A DNA stretch of 64,000 nucleotides from positions 1,674,001 through 1,738,000 of the forward strand of contig CAVSSP010000004.1 of NCBI GenBank assembly GCA_963730685.1. Direction: 5' to 3'. Positions within the stretch are counted from its first letter, which is position 1; the number at the start of each line of letters is the position of its first letter. Made by a program: the position numbers and the translations under genes. Origin of the DNA: Bog-756 sp963730685 (lineage in GTDB: Bacteria; Actinomycetota; Acidimicrobiia; Acidimicrobiales; RAAP-2). Below, in pieces: positions 24,117 to 34,044 of the stretch. The notes beneath the pieces were generated by a model that saw only the letters and a program-made list of their open reading frames with translations, did not search any database and was not told the DNA's origin.

Positions 24117-26717
24117 TCAGCCCACGCCAAGGAGCCGCCGGGCCTCGTCGAGGGCACCGTCGATGCCGGCGGGGTCGCGGCCGCCGGCCACGGCCACCTC
24201 GGGCGATCCGCCGCCACCGCCTCCCAGGAGGGGGGCGATCTGCTTGACCAGGTCGCCGGCGTGGACCGGGCCGGCCGCCGAGCGGTCGGCGGCCGCGGCC
24301 ACCGAGGCCTTGACCCCGTCCGGGCTTCCACCCAGGACGACGGCACGGAGGCCGCCCTCGGACCGCACGGCCTGGGCCAGATCGCGGAGCCGGTCCGGCT
24401 CGGTCCCGTCCCGGCGGGCCACCACCACGCCGTCGACCGCTCCGGCCACCAGGGACTGGGCCTCGGCATGGAGTTCGCGTCCGCGGGCCTGCTCGAGCGA
24501 CTTCTCCGCCGCCCGCTGGCGCTCGAGCAACCGGTCGATGGCCTCGGGCACGTGTTCCGGCTCCGTGCGCAGGAGGGCGGCCGCCTCGGACAAGAGGCCC
24601 TCGCGGGAGACGATCCGGTCGAAGGCACTGGTGCCGGTGACGGCTTCGATCCGCCGCGTGTTCGAGCCGATGGACGACTCGGACACCACGGTGATCGGTC
24701 CGATCATGCCGAGTGCCCCGACGTGGGTGCCGCCGCACAGCTCGATGGAGTGGGGGCCGGCCCGGACCACCCGGACCCGCTCGCCGTACTTGTCCCCGAA
24801 GAAGGCCAGGGCACCCATGGCGTCGGCCTGGGCCTTGGTGGTCTCCTCGACGATCACGTCGGCGTCGGTCAACACGTCGGCGTTGGCCATCGCCGCCACC
24901 TCGCTGAGCTCGGCGGCCGCCACCCCACCGTGGTGGCTGAAGTCGAACCGCAGCCGGTCGGGAGCCACCAACGATCCCTGCTGGCGGACATGGTCGCCCA
25001 GCACCGTCCGGAGGGCGGCATGGAGGAGGTGGGTCCCGGTGTGGTTGCGGCGCACCGCATCGCGGCGCACGCCGTCGATGGTGGCCAGGGCGTCCTGGCC
25101 GGCGAACAGCTCGCCACTCACACGGGCCCGGTGTGACGTCAGCCCCGGTAGGGCGGCCACGGTGTCGTAGACCAGTGCCGTCCCCGTCTCGGTGACGATG
25201 GTGCCGGTATCGCCCACCTGGCCGCCCCCCTCGGCATAGAACGGGGTGCGGTCGAGAAAGATCTCCGCCTGGCCGGCGTGGTCGGGATCGAGGTCGGCCA
25301 GCACCGCCACCACGCGGGCCGGTGCCGAATAGCCGTCGGGTCGCTGGCCCACGAACACGGTCTGGCCCTCGGTGTCGAGCACCGAGCGGTAGGCCTGCTC
25401 GCCGGCGACGGTCCGGCCCGACCGTGCCGCCGCCCTGGCCTGGGCCCGTTGCTGGTCCATGGCCGCCTCGAAGCCGGCCAGGTCGACGGCCACCCCGGCC
25501 TCCTCGGCGATCTCAACGGTGAGCTCGACGGGGAACCCGTAGGTGTCGTGCAGGCGGAACGCCACCTCGCCGGAGACGGAGTCGACCCCCGAGGCCAGCT
25601 GCTCCTCCAGGATGGTGGTGCCGGTGGCCAGCGTGCGCAGGAACCCCTCCTCCTCGCGTGCCACCACGTCGGTGATCAGTCGGTGCTGTTCGGCCATGCC
25701 GGGATAGGCCGAGCCGAGGACGCCCACCGCCGCGTCCACCAGCCGCGGGGTGAAGGGACGGTCGACGCCGAGCTGACGGGCCCGCCGCACCGCCCGTCGG
25801 ATGATGCGTCGGAGCACGTACCCGCGGCCCTCGTTGGCGGGCAGCACACCATCGGCCACCAACATGGACATGGCCCGGCCGTGATCGGCCAGGATCCGCA
25901 GCCCGGTGTCGACCGGGCCGTCCTCGCCGTAGGTGTGGCCGGTGATGGACTGGGCCGTCTCGATCATGGGAACGAACAGGTCGGTGGCGAAGATGGAGTC
26001 GACGCCCTGGAGGACGGGCAGGATCCGCTCCAGTCCGGCCCCGGTGTCGATGCTGGGCCGCGGGAGTGGTTCGGTGGTGCCGTCCGCCGTGCGGTTGAGC
26101 TCCATGAACACCAGGTTCCAGATCTCCACGAACCGCTCGGAGCCACCGAAGGCCGGTCCCCCGTCGTCACCGTAGGTGGGGCCCTTGTCGTAGAAGATCT
26201 CCGAGGACGGGCCGCACGGCCCGGTGTCGCCCATCTTCCAGAAGTTGTCCTCCCCCAGCCGCTGGATCCGGCCGATCGGGACCCCCACGACGTCGGTCCA
26301 GATCTGCTCGGCGTCGTCGTCACCCTCGTGGACGGTGATCCACAGGCGGTCACCGTCGATGCCGAGGACCTCGGTCACCAGCTCCCAGGCATACGGGATG
26401 GCCTCGGCCTTGAAGTAGTCGCCGAAGCTGAAGTTGCCCAGCATCTCGAAGAAGGTGCAGTGCCGTTGGGTGGTTCCCACCACATCGATGTCGACGGTCC
26501 GGAAGCACTTCTGGACCGACGTGGCCCGGGCCCACGGAGCCACCTCGTCGCCCAGGAAGAACGGCTTGAACGGCACCATGCCGGCGATGGTGAAGAGCAC
26601 CGAGGGGTCATGGGGGATCAGGCTGGCCGACGGCACGGCCCGGTGGTCCCGCTCGACGAAGAACCGGGTGAAGGCGTGCCGCAACTGATCGGCGTCGTAC
26701 GCCGTGCCGGAGGTCAC
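24117..26717 (-). CDS. alaS: Alanyl-tRNA synthetase
   Basis: Class II synthetase of 866 aa. N-terminal catalytic domain (RHAFTRFFVERDHRAVPSASLIPHDPSVLFTIAGMVPFKPFFLG; QKCFRTVDIDVVG; WKMGDTGPCGPSSEIFYD), tRNA-recognition helices, editing domain with zinc ligands HTGTHLLHAAL and CGGTHVGALG, and a C-terminal Ala-rich oligomerisation domain. The GTG at 26717 fits homologues; the frame is open for a further 1 kb upstream but that part is a shadow of other genes. TAGTAT lies 8 nt before the GTG. No frame defect in 2.6 kb. Confidence 0.96.
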   Translation of the reverse strand: MTSGTAYDADQLRHAFTRFFVERDHRAVPSASLIPHDPSVLFTIAGMVPFKPFFLGDEVAPWARATSVQKCFRTVDIDVVGTTQRHCTFFEMLGNFSFGDYFKAEAIPYAWELVTEVLGIDGDRLWITVHEGDDDAEQIWTDVVGVPIGRIQRLGEDNFWKMGDTGPCGPSSEIFYDKGPTYGDDGGPAFGGSERFVEIWNLVFMELNRTADGTTEPLPRPSIDTGAGLERILPVLQGVDSIFATDLFVPMIETAQSITGHTYGEDGPVDTGLRILADHGRAMSMLVADGVLPANEGRGYVLRRIIRRAVRRARQLGVDRPFTPRLVDAAVGVLGSAYPGMAEQHRLITDVVAREEEGFLRTLATGTTILEEQLASGVDSVSGEVAFRLHDTYGFPVELTVEIAEEAGVAVDLAGFEAAMDQQRAQARAAARSGRTVAGEQAYRSVLDTEGQTVFVGQRPDGYSAPARVVAVLADLDPDHAGQAEIFLDRTPFYAEGGGQVGDTGTIVTETGTALVYDTVAALPGLTSHRARVSGELFAGQDALATIDGVRRDAVRRNHTGTHLLHAALRTVLGDHVRQQGSLVAPDRLRFDFSHHGGVAAAELSEVAAMANADVLTDADVIVEETTKAQADAMGALAFFGDKYGERVRVVRAGPHSIELCGGTHVGALGMIGPITVVSESSIGSNTRRIEAVTGTSAFDRIVSREGLLSEAAALLRTEPEHVPEAIDRLLERQRAAEKSLEQARGRELHAEAQSLVAGAVDGVVVARRDGTEPDRLRDLAQAVRSEGGLRAVVLGGSPDGVKASVAAAADRSAAGPVHAGDLVKQIAPLLGGGGGGSPEVAVAGGRDPAGIDGALDEARRLLGVG

Positions 26718-26728
26718 GACCCCGGATA

Positions 26729-27202
26729 CTACTTGTCCAGGTGAGAAGGCGATTTCACCCGGGTGCGCCGCGCCCGGCGTCGGGCACCCCGCTCCTCGTG
26801 TGGCGTCAGGGCCACCGGCGCAGACGTTCCTGCCGGCTTCGGTGGGGCCGGTGGGGTCGGTGGAGTGGGCGGTGTCGCCTGGATCGGAGGGCCGAGGGCC
26901 GCCGGGACGTACTCCACGCCGTGGGTCACGGCGTGGGTCACGGCGTGGGAGGCCAGGTCGGCCCAGAGCTCCTCCTCGCGCCGCTGCATCTCGTCGCGGC
27001 CGCTGGTGACGGCATCGCGGACCCGGCCGCCGGCGGTTCCTGCCACGTGCCGGGCCGAGCGTCCCACCTCGACCACGATGGCATCGGGCTGGAGCCTGGC
27101 GGTCGCTTGTTGCACCGAGCGTCGTACCTTGCGCTCCGCCCACAGGGAGGACCCGGCACCGATGACCACGCCGGTGGCCAGCCAGAAGGTTCGCTTGGGC
27201 AC
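26729..27202 (-). CDS. Small membrane-anchored protein, DUF6167-like
   Basis: 157 aa. A short N-terminal hydrophobic segment (FWLATGVVIGAGSSLWAERKVRR) resembles the small actinobacterial proteins encoded next to alaS. The middle is charged and probably helical (RDEMQRREEELWADLASHAV), with a THAV duplication from a 12-bp repeat, and the end is Pro-rich then Arg/Lys-rich. Function unknown. The GTG at 27202 is immediately after the stop of the upstream gene (TAG-GTG), so the two are cotranslated, and alaS follows 11 bp later. Confidence 0.7.
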   Translation of the reverse strand: MPKRTFWLATGVVIGAGSSLWAERKVRRSVQQATARLQPDAIVVEVGRSARHVAGTAGGRVRDAVTSGRDEMQRREEELWADLASHAVTHAVTHGVEYVPAALGPPIQATPPTPPTPPAPPKPAGTSAPVALTPHEERGARRRARRTRVKSPSHLDK

Positions 27203-27616
27203 CTAGTGCCGGCCCTTCCCGTTGGTCGGCGCTCCGTCGTCGGTGCTGCCGGCGGCGCCCCCCGGGCCCGACGCCAGCCGACGGATGCCGGTGGCGGCAC
27301 CGGCCCGCACCGCCATCACCTTGACCACCGGATTGGCGAAGGCCCGATAGGCGAGCCGGGACGCCGAGTCCACCGTGGCATGCACCGACTCGGTGGAGTC
27401 GAGGACGGCCCCCACCCGCTCCATCTCGGTGGCGGCCTGGTCGACTACGCGGTGGGCGTCCGCCACCAGCGGGACCGTCTGGTGGCGCAGCTCTTCGGCC
27501 ACCACTCGCAGCCGCTCCACCTGCCGGCGGAGGGAGCGGATGGCGACCAGCACTCCGGCCACGGCGACGGCGCTGGCCAGCGAGGCCACGAGCACTGCGA
27601 TCTGACCGGCGGACAT
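27203..27616 (-). CDS. DUF948-type membrane protein
   Basis: 137-aa protein with an N-terminal transmembrane helix (IAVLVASLASAVAVAGVLVAI) followed by a long amphipathic helix (RRQVERLRVVAEELRHQTVPLVADAHRVVDQAATEMERV), the DUF948 pattern of actinobacterial and firmicute proteins. The C-terminal tail is Gly-rich. Its role is not established. ATG at 27616 is chosen by the position of the membrane helix, with TACACT 9 nt upstream. In mycobacteria a similar pair also sits between alaS and its upstream neighbours. Confidence 0.75.
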   Translation of the reverse strand: MSAGQIAVLVASLASAVAVAGVLVAIRSLRRQVERLRVVAEELRHQTVPLVADAHRVVDQAATEMERVGAVLDSTESVHATVDSASRLAYRAFANPVVKVMAVRAGAATGIRRLASGPGGAAGSTDDGAPTNGKGRH

Positions 27617-27833
27617 GATCCGACGAGTGTAGATCGTGGAAGTCCGTCGGGACCCCGGGCGTCGGGACCCGATCGTCAGGAGTCGGATGTCGGCGCCCTC
27701 CGGTTCCACCCCGATCCGGCCCCTCCACGGCTCCGCCTGCCCTGCTCTGCTTCCCCTGCCTGCCTGCCTCCCCTCCCCTGCCTGCCCTGTCAGTCAGGTC
27801 GGGCAGGTCAGTCGCCCCGGCGCCTCGGACCGG

Positions 27834-30768
27834 TCACGCCGAGGCCATGCCCACGATCGGCTTGTTCAGGGCCAGCGCCCCGGTCGATCCGTAGAAGCGG
27901 GCATCGCCGAACGAGAAGATCCCGCCGTCGGCCGCCACCAGCCAGTAGCCACGGCCGTCCGGGGTGGCCGCCATGCCCACGATGGGTCTGTTGAGGTGGA
28001 GCGCCCCGGTCGATCCGGAGAAGCGGGCGTCGCCGAAGGCGAAGATGCCGCCGTCCGAGGCCACCAGCCAGTAGCCGCGGTCCGTCGAGGGTGGCGGCCA
28101 TGCCCACGATGGGCTGTTGAGGTGGAGCGCCCCGGTCGATCCGTAGAAGCGGGCATCGCCGAAGGAGAAGATCCCGCCGTCGGCCGCCACCAGCCAGTAG
28201 CCACGGCCGTCCGGGCGTGGCCGCCATGCCCACGATGGGCTTGTTCAGGTGCAGGCCGCCGGTCGAGCCGTAGAAGGCGGCGTCGCCGAAGGCGAAGATC
28301 CCGCCGTCCGAGGCCACCAGCCAGTAGCCGCGGCCGTCGGTGGTGGCGGCCATGCCCACGACCGGCCGGTTCAGGTGCTGGCCACCGGTCGACCCCGCGA
28401 AGCGGGCGTCACCGAAGGCGAAGATGCCGCCGTCCGAGGCCACCAGCCAGTAGCCGCGGTCGTCGGCCGACGGCGCCATGGCGACCACCGGCTGGTCGAG
28501 GCGGATGCCGCCGGTCGAGCCCAGGAAGATGGTGTGCCCGAACGTGAAGATGCCGCCGTCCGAGGCCACCAGCCAGTAGCCGGGCGACGAATAGGTGTAC
28601 TGGTCGACCGGCACGTCCCGGCTGGTGCCCCCTGGGACCGACGACGGTGATGTTGACCGTCGACCCGCTCGGCCCCGGGCGGTGCGACGGCACTGATCGA
28701 GGTCGACGAGCGCACGGCGAAGACCGCCGGCGTGCCCCCGAACAGGACCGAGGTGGCATTGGCGAAGCCGGTCCCGGTGATGCGTCACCGTGTCCCCACC
28801 GGCAGCGGCTCCCCGGGCCGGGTTGACGCTGGTCACCACCGGGACAGATCGGCGGCGAGGCCAGGGCCGCCGACAGCCGCGCGGCGTCGCCCGATCCCCA
28901 TCCGCTGGCCACGTCGTAGTTGGCCGTCGACGGGTAGCGGCCCTGGCTGGCGGCGATCCAGGCGTTGCTCCCGACGTCCGACGTCGTTGAACGGCGAATC
29001 GGCGCACGACCCGGCGGCGTAGAGCACCGGGTTGATCAGGCCGGAGGACGTCGGCCAGCGCCTGGTCGATCACCGCCGTCATGGCCGCCCAGACCGGGGA
29101 GGCGGCACTGGTACCCCCGTAGACGCCCCAGTGCCCGCCGTAGTAGATGGCGTACCCGTGGGCGGGGTCGGCCGACGCCGCCACGTCGGGCACCTCACGG
29201 CAGCTGGACCGGCCGAGGGCGGCGCACTGGGCCAGGGCGATCGGTGCCCCCACGCCGGGACCGGACTGCCATGGCGGTTCGGCGAAGTCGGACGAGACCC
29301 CGCCGCCCCCGAGCCGTAGCCGTCGTTCCACACCGTCTCGGTGGGGTTCGGTGGCCAGCAGGGAGGTCCCGCCCACGCCGGTCACGTCGGGCTGGTCGGC
29401 CGGATCGTCCACCGTGACCGCGGTGTCGGTGTCCGGCGTGGTGATGAACGGGTCGTAGCAGTCGGTCGACCCGGCGTCGCCCGCCGCCGCCACCATGGTC
29501 TGCCCCTGGGCCGCCGCCTCGGCGAAGATCGTCGACTCGGCGGCCTGCTGGCCGAAACTGGCGGCGATCTCGGGTTCACAGATGCCCCAACTGGTGGTCA
29601 GCACCTTGGCCGAGTCGTCGGTCGACCATCTGGTCGTAGGTGGCGATCGGGCCGCTCCCCGACTCCGGGCCTTCGTACACCTAGATGGCGGCGCCCGGCG
29701 CCAGTCCGGCGACGTCCTCGATGTCGAGGGCGGCCTCGCCGGACTGCCCCGCGGGAGGTCCCCCATCGACCTTCACCGTGGTGACGGGATTGGTCAGCGG
29801 CGGCGTGAAGCAGCTCTTGTAGGCGTTGATGTCGCTGACCGTGAACTGCTCGAGCTCGTAGATGCCCACCGTCAGGCCGACCCCGGTCTGGCCCCGGTCG
29901 TACAGGGTGTTCAGGCCGTAGGCGCCGGCAATCTGGTCGGCGGTGTAGCCCCCGCTGTCGAGGGCGCCGGGCACAAGATGCCACCGGACTGGCGTGGGGG
30001 GTGGGGGCCACCGCCCGCGGACGCCCGGCACCGGCACCGGCACCGGCACCGGCGGTACCCGAGCCCGCTCCGTTGCCGACCGCCGGACGGGTGGTCGGCA
30101 CGATCTGGGGCTGGGGCTGTGCCACCGTGCTGAGGCCGACGACCCCGGCCACGGACGGGGCCAGTGCCGTCGGCACGGCTGGCGGCGCTGGTGGCGAACC
30201 GGGACGCCCGGCCGCTCGCCAGCCTGGCGTCCACCACCGACACGTCGAACGCCCGCTCGAGGGTGGACACGGTGGCCGTCACCGGGATGAGGAGTCCGTC
30301 CGGCGAGGTGGCCCCGGGGCGGAGCCCGCTGGAGGCGAGCCAGGCCCGGGTCGAGGCGATGGTGGCGGTGGTGGGCCCGAACTCGGGGCCGAACTGGCCC
30401 GGCCCCAGGTAGTGGTGGTACTCGGGGGATCCGGGGGTGGACACCGCAGCCGTGAACGCCGCCAACGCGGCGCCGTCACGGGGTTTGAGGGCGACGTCGG
30501 CGGTGACGGTCGACCCGGCGTCGGTGGGACCGGTCACCACGGCCCCGGAGGGCAGCACCGGTGCCGTCCCCGCCAGCCGAACATCGGGTCCGGGGGGACT
30601 CGCCCCCGCCGCGGCGGCTCGGCCGGCACCCACCGCACCGATGCCGATCACCATGACCGCCGCCACCACGGCAGCCACGGCGACCACGACCACCGCAGCC
30701 GGCCTGGGGGCCATGAACGCCGATGCCTGGACGGCAGGGGTCGGCTGGCCCCTCCGATGCCGCATCAT
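27834..30768 (-). pseudogene. Secreted S53 (sedolisin/kumamolisin-like) peptidase with IPT and YWLV repeats, many frame breaks
   Basis: Fragments in all three minus frames line up as one protein: signal peptide (AAVVVVAVAAVVAAVMVIG), pro-domain (ALAAFTAAVSTPGSPEYHHYLGPGQFGPEFG), catalytic domain with GEAALDIEDVAGLAPGA (Glu/Asp), VAAAGDAGSTD (oxyanion Asp) and VYGGTSAASPVWAA (nucleophile Ser), an IPT-like segment (VVTSVNPARGAAAGGDTVT), then six repeats of about 42 aa (YWLVASDGGIFAFGDA...GSTGG...PIVGMA). At least eight indels and an in-frame TAG near 29681 interrupt it. Repaired, it would be an acid-type extracellular serine-carboxyl peptidase of about 970 aa. Real decay or local sequence errors both remain possible. 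ATG 30768 is preferred; TTG 30786 is upstream. Confidence 0.75.
27837..28590 (-). repeat. Six tandem 126-bp repeats (YWLVASDGGIF modules)
   Basis: Six copies of a 126-bp unit encode the C-terminal modules of the S53 protein. Copies are about 80-90 percent alike at the DNA level; single-base differences near 28090-28106 and 28215 shift the frame between copies 3/4 and 4/5. Such modules are, from memory, frequent in secreted proteins of Acidimicrobiia. Confidence 0.85.
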
Positions 30769-30804
30769 CGGGACAGTCTGGCCCAATCCCCCGGGTCGCG
30801 GACT

Positions 30805-32106
30805 TCACTCCCCGGACGCATCGCCGCCCTCCCTCCACCGTCGGAGCCGCTCGGCGACCACGACCTCATGACCCTGGTCACCGGGCTCGTAGTACCGGTT
30901 GCCGGCCACCCCCTCGGGTCGGTACTCCTGGTCTACCCAGGCCTCGGGCCGGTCGTGGGGGTAGAGGTACCCGTCCCCGTGGCCGATGGTGGCCGCGCTC
31001 CGGTAGTGGGCATCGCGGAGGTGGGTGGGGACGTCACCCCGGGGGCCTTCCCGGACGTCGCGTTGGGCGAGCCCGAGCGCCACGGTCACCCGGTTGGACT
31101 TGGGGGCACAGGCCAGATGGACGACGGCCTGGGCCAGGTTGAGCTGGGCCTCCGGCAGGCCGACGAACTCGACGGCCCTGGCCGCCGCGTCGGCCACCAC
31201 CAGGGCCAGCGGATCGGCCTCCCCGATGTCCTCGCTGGCCAGGATGACCAGCCGTCGGGCGATGAACCGGGCGTCCTCGCCCGACTCCAACATCCGGGCC
31301 AGCCAGTACAGGCCGGCGTCGGGGTCCGATCCCCGCACGGACTTGATGAAGGCGCTCACCTGGTCGTAGTGGTCGTCCTCCCCGTAGTGCTGGAGGCGCG
31401 AGTGCCGGGCCCGCTCGACATCGTCGAGGGTCACCGGTGCCTCCCCGGCCAGGGCCATGGCCACCTCCAAGGTGGTGAGCACGGCCCGGGCGTCGCCGTC
31501 GGCCAGGCCCACCAGGGCGGCCACCGCGTCCGGCTCGGCGGCGGCTCCCTCGGCGGCCAGGCCCCGGGCCACCACCGCCCCGAGCTCGTCCACCGAGAGC
31601 GGTTCGAGCCGCCACAGCGTCGACCGGGACAGCAACGGGGCGTTGACCTGGAAGAACGGGTTCTCAGTGGTGGCACCGATGAGCACCAGCAGCCCCTCTT
31701 CCACCGAGGGGAGCAGAGCGTCCTGTTGGGACCGATTGAACCGGTGGACCTCGTCGAGGAAGAGGATGGTCCCCCTCCCCTGCTCCCCCAGGAGCCGACG
31801 GGCCGCTTCGACCACCTCCCGCACGTCCTTGACGCCCGCGGTGACCGCCGACAGGGGCACGAAGTGTTTGGCGGTGGCGGTGGCCACCACCGACGCCAGG
31901 GTGGTCTTGCCCGTCCCCGGTGGCCCCCACAGGATGGCCGAGGTGAGCCGGTCGGATTCGATCAGCGCACGGAGCGGCGCTCCCGGCCCGATCAGGTGCT
32001 GTTGCCCGATGATCTCGTCCAGGGTGCGCGGCCGGAGGCGGGCCGCCAGCGGCGCCCGGGCGGCCAGGCGCTCCGCGGCGGCACCGGAGAACAGGTCAGG
32101 GGACAC
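30805..32106 (-). CDS. rarA: Replication-associated recombination protein A (MgsA/RarA AAA+ ATPase)
   Basis: 433-aa AAA+ ATPase related to the clamp loader, acting at stalled forks. LRPRTLDEIIGQQHLIG at the start, Walker A GPPGTGKTT, Walker B ILFLDEVHRFNRSQQDALLP, sensor ATTENPFF, and the C-terminal tetramer domain (HYGEDDHYDQVSAFIKSVRGSDPDAGLYWLARML, RDAHY, YLYPHD) are all clear. GTG at 32106 lies 9 bp after aspS, so they are probably cotranscribed. No frame defect. Confidence 0.95.
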   Translation of the reverse strand: MSPDLFSGAAAERLAARAPLAARLRPRTLDEIIGQQHLIGPGAPLRALIESDRLTSAILWGPPGTGKTTLASVVATATAKHFVPLSAVTAGVKDVREVVEAARRLLGEQGRGTILFLDEVHRFNRSQQDALLPSVEEGLLVLIGATTENPFFQVNAPLLSRSTLWRLEPLSVDELGAVVARGLAAEGAAAEPDAVAALVGLADGDARAVLTTLEVAMALAGEAPVTLDDVERARHSRLQHYGEDDHYDQVSAFIKSVRGSDPDAGLYWLARMLESGEDARFIARRLVILASEDIGEADPLALVVADAAARAVEFVGLPEAQLNLAQAVVHLACAPKSNRVTVALGLAQRDVREGPRGDVPTHLRDAHYRSAATIGHGDGYLYPHDRPEAWVDQEYRPEGVAGNRYYEPGDQGHEVVVAERLRRWREGGDASGE

Positions 32107-32115
32107 GGATACCGA

Positions 32116-33882
32116 TCATTCCTTCGGCGGGATGAGCCGCAGGCCCAGGTCGGCCAGCACCCCGGGCGCCAGGGGCTTGGGGGCCCCGGTCATGGGGTCG
32201 GATCCCGACTGGGTCTTCGGGAAGGCGATCACCTCGCGGATGCTGTCCTCGCCGGCGAAGATGGCCACCAGGCGGTCGATGCCCACCGCGAACCCGGCGT
32301 GCGGCGGCGCACCGTAGCGGAACGCCCCGAGGAGGAACCCGAACCGTGATGCTGCCTCCTCCTCTCCGATGCCCATGGCGGCGAACACCCGGCTCTGGAT
32401 GTCGCCCCGGTGGATCCTCACGCTGCCCGACCCGAGCTCCCATCCGTTGAGTACCAGGTCGTAGGCTTGTGACCGTACCGAGGCGGGGTCGGACTCGAGA
32501 CGGTCCAGATCGTCGGGGTGGGGCATCGTAAAGGGATGGTGGGCGGCCAGTGGGTGGCCGGCATCGTCTCGGCCGTCGAACAGCGGGAAGTCCACCACCC
32601 ACAGGTAGCGGTAGGGCCCCTGGCTCACCGGCCGGCCCCCCAGCTGCACACGGAGGTGGCCGAGCACCGTGCAGGCCAGGCGGTACTCGTCGGCCACCAC
32701 CAGGACCAGGTCCCCGACGGCGGCCCCGGTGGCCTCCACGAGGCCGGCCCGCTCCGGGTCGGAGAGGAACCGGTCGAGCGGCGAGTCGAGGGACGGTGCT
32801 CCGGCCTCGTCCTCGGTCACCTTGAACCACGCCAGGCCCCGGGCTCCCAGCTGCTTGGCCCGATCGGTCAGCCCGTCCAGCTTCGAGCGGGTGAGCCCGG
32901 CACCCCCCTCGAGGACGATGGCCTTCACGCACGGGGCACCGAACGCCTTGACCTCCGTGCCCTCGAACAGGGCCGACAGGTCGATCAGCTCCATGCCGAA
33001 CCGGATGTCGGGCTTGTCGGTCCCGAAACGGTCGATGGCCTCGGCCCACGTCATCGTCGGGATGGGGTCGGGACGCTGGCCGGTCACCGCCTCGGCGGCG
33101 TCGAGCACCGCCTCGGACACGAAGCCGAGGACGTCCTCCTGGGTGACGAACGACGCCTCCACGTCCAGCTGGGAGAATTCGAACTGCCGGTCCGCCCGCA
33201 GGTCCTCGTCCCGGAGGCAGCGGGCGATCTGGTAGTAGCGGTCCACGCCGGCCACCATGAGCAGCTGCTTGGCCAGCTGGGGGCTCTGGGGGAGGACGTA
33301 GGACGAGCCCGGTGCCAGGCGGCTGGGGACGGTGAACTCCCGGGCCCCTTCCGGCGTGGGTGCCCACAGCAGGGGCGTCTCGACCTCGACGAACCCCTGG
33401 CGGTCCATGGCCGAGCGGAGCGCGCCGTTCACCCTCGCCCGCATCCGCAGGTTGGCCTGCATGCGGGGGCGCCGAAGGTCGACGAACCGGTGCTTGAGCC
33501 TGGTCACCTCGTCCACCTCGACCCGGTCGTCCACGGCGAACGGCGGCGGCTCGGCCGGGTTCAGCACGGTCACGGTGCAGTCGCCCAGCTCCACCTGGCC
33601 GGTGGGAAGGTCGGGGTTGACCGTCCCCTCGGGACGGGGGCGCACCACACCCTCCACCGACACCACGTACTCGCTGCGCACGTCGACGGTGCCCGGGACC
33701 ACGCACTGGACGATGCCGCTGTGGTCGCGGAGGTCGACGAAGGCCAAGTGCTCTCCGTGCTCGCGGCGCTTGGCCACCCAACCGCACACCGTCACCGTCG
33801 AGCCGACGTCGGCGACGCCCAGGGTCCCGCACAGGCGGGTACGCATCGACGTCGCTTCAGCTGGAACGGGTTCTGCGGTCAC
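32116..33882 (-). CDS. aspS: Aspartyl-tRNA synthetase
   Basis: Class IIb synthetase of bacterial type, 588 aa: N-terminal OB fold (GTLGVADVGSTVTVCGWVAKRREHG), catalytic core with FVEVETPLLWAPTPEGAREF, CLRDEDLRADRQFEFSQLDVE (motif 2), an inserted GAD domain (about 290-420), and GFAVGIDRLVAIFAG (motif 3). The GTG at 33882 is chosen because AAAGGA sits 8 nt upstream; a later in-frame ATG at 33846 is less likely. Whether it also charges tRNA-Asn cannot be decided here. Confidence 0.95.
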   Translation of the reverse strand: MTAEPVPAEATSMRTRLCGTLGVADVGSTVTVCGWVAKRREHGEHLAFVDLRDHSGIVQCVVPGTVDVRSEYVVSVEGVVRPRPEGTVNPDLPTGQVELGDCTVTVLNPAEPPPFAVDDRVEVDEVTRLKHRFVDLRRPRMQANLRMRARVNGALRSAMDRQGFVEVETPLLWAPTPEGAREFTVPSRLAPGSSYVLPQSPQLAKQLLMVAGVDRYYQIARCLRDEDLRADRQFEFSQLDVEASFVTQEDVLGFVSEAVLDAAEAVTGQRPDPIPTMTWAEAIDRFGTDKPDIRFGMELIDLSALFEGTEVKAFGAPCVKAIVLEGGAGLTRSKLDGLTDRAKQLGARGLAWFKVTEDEAGAPSLDSPLDRFLSDPERAGLVEATGAAVGDLVLVVADEYRLACTVLGHLRVQLGGRPVSQGPYRYLWVVDFPLFDGRDDAGHPLAAHHPFTMPHPDDLDRLESDPASVRSQAYDLVLNGWELGSGSVRIHRGDIQSRVFAAMGIGEEEAASRFGFLLGAFRYGAPPHAGFAVGIDRLVAIFAGEDSIREVIAFPKTQSGSDPMTGAPKPLAPGVLADLGLRLIPPKE

Positions 33883-33925
33883 GCAAGGTCCTTTCGGGAG
33901 AAGGCGGGGCGGTCCGGCCCCGGCC

Positions 33926-34030
33926 GTCCGAGCCCCGCCCGTCGGAGCCCCGCCCGTCGGAGCCGGAGACGGGGCCGTCGGTGCCGGGGGCAACAGTGCC
34001 GGGGCCGTCGGTGCCCGGGGCAACAGTAGG
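33926..34030. repeat. Two families of short tandem repeats between hisS and aspS
   Basis: GTCSGAGCCCCGCCC (15 bp) occurs twice with a partial third copy at 33926-33964, then a 30-bp unit beginning GGGGCCGTCGGTGCC occurs at 33971-34000 and 34001-34030 with two or three mismatches. The block fills most of the spacer between the end of the upstream aspS leader and hisS. Confidence 0.8.
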
Positions 34031-34044
34031 GGACGGGCGCCGGG

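Noticed and set aside
26718..27728. Upstream extension of the alaS frame by about 340 codons
   Set aside because: The extension is Arg/Gly/Pro-rich and overlaps two small genes with proper starts; AlaRS homologues start at the GTG at 26717.
27837..28590. Possible CRISPR array from regular repeats
   Set aside because: The 126-bp units are direct coding repeats (YWLV modules) without unique spacers or short palindromic repeats; no cas genes are present. The 16-bp repeats at 44098 have no spacers at all.
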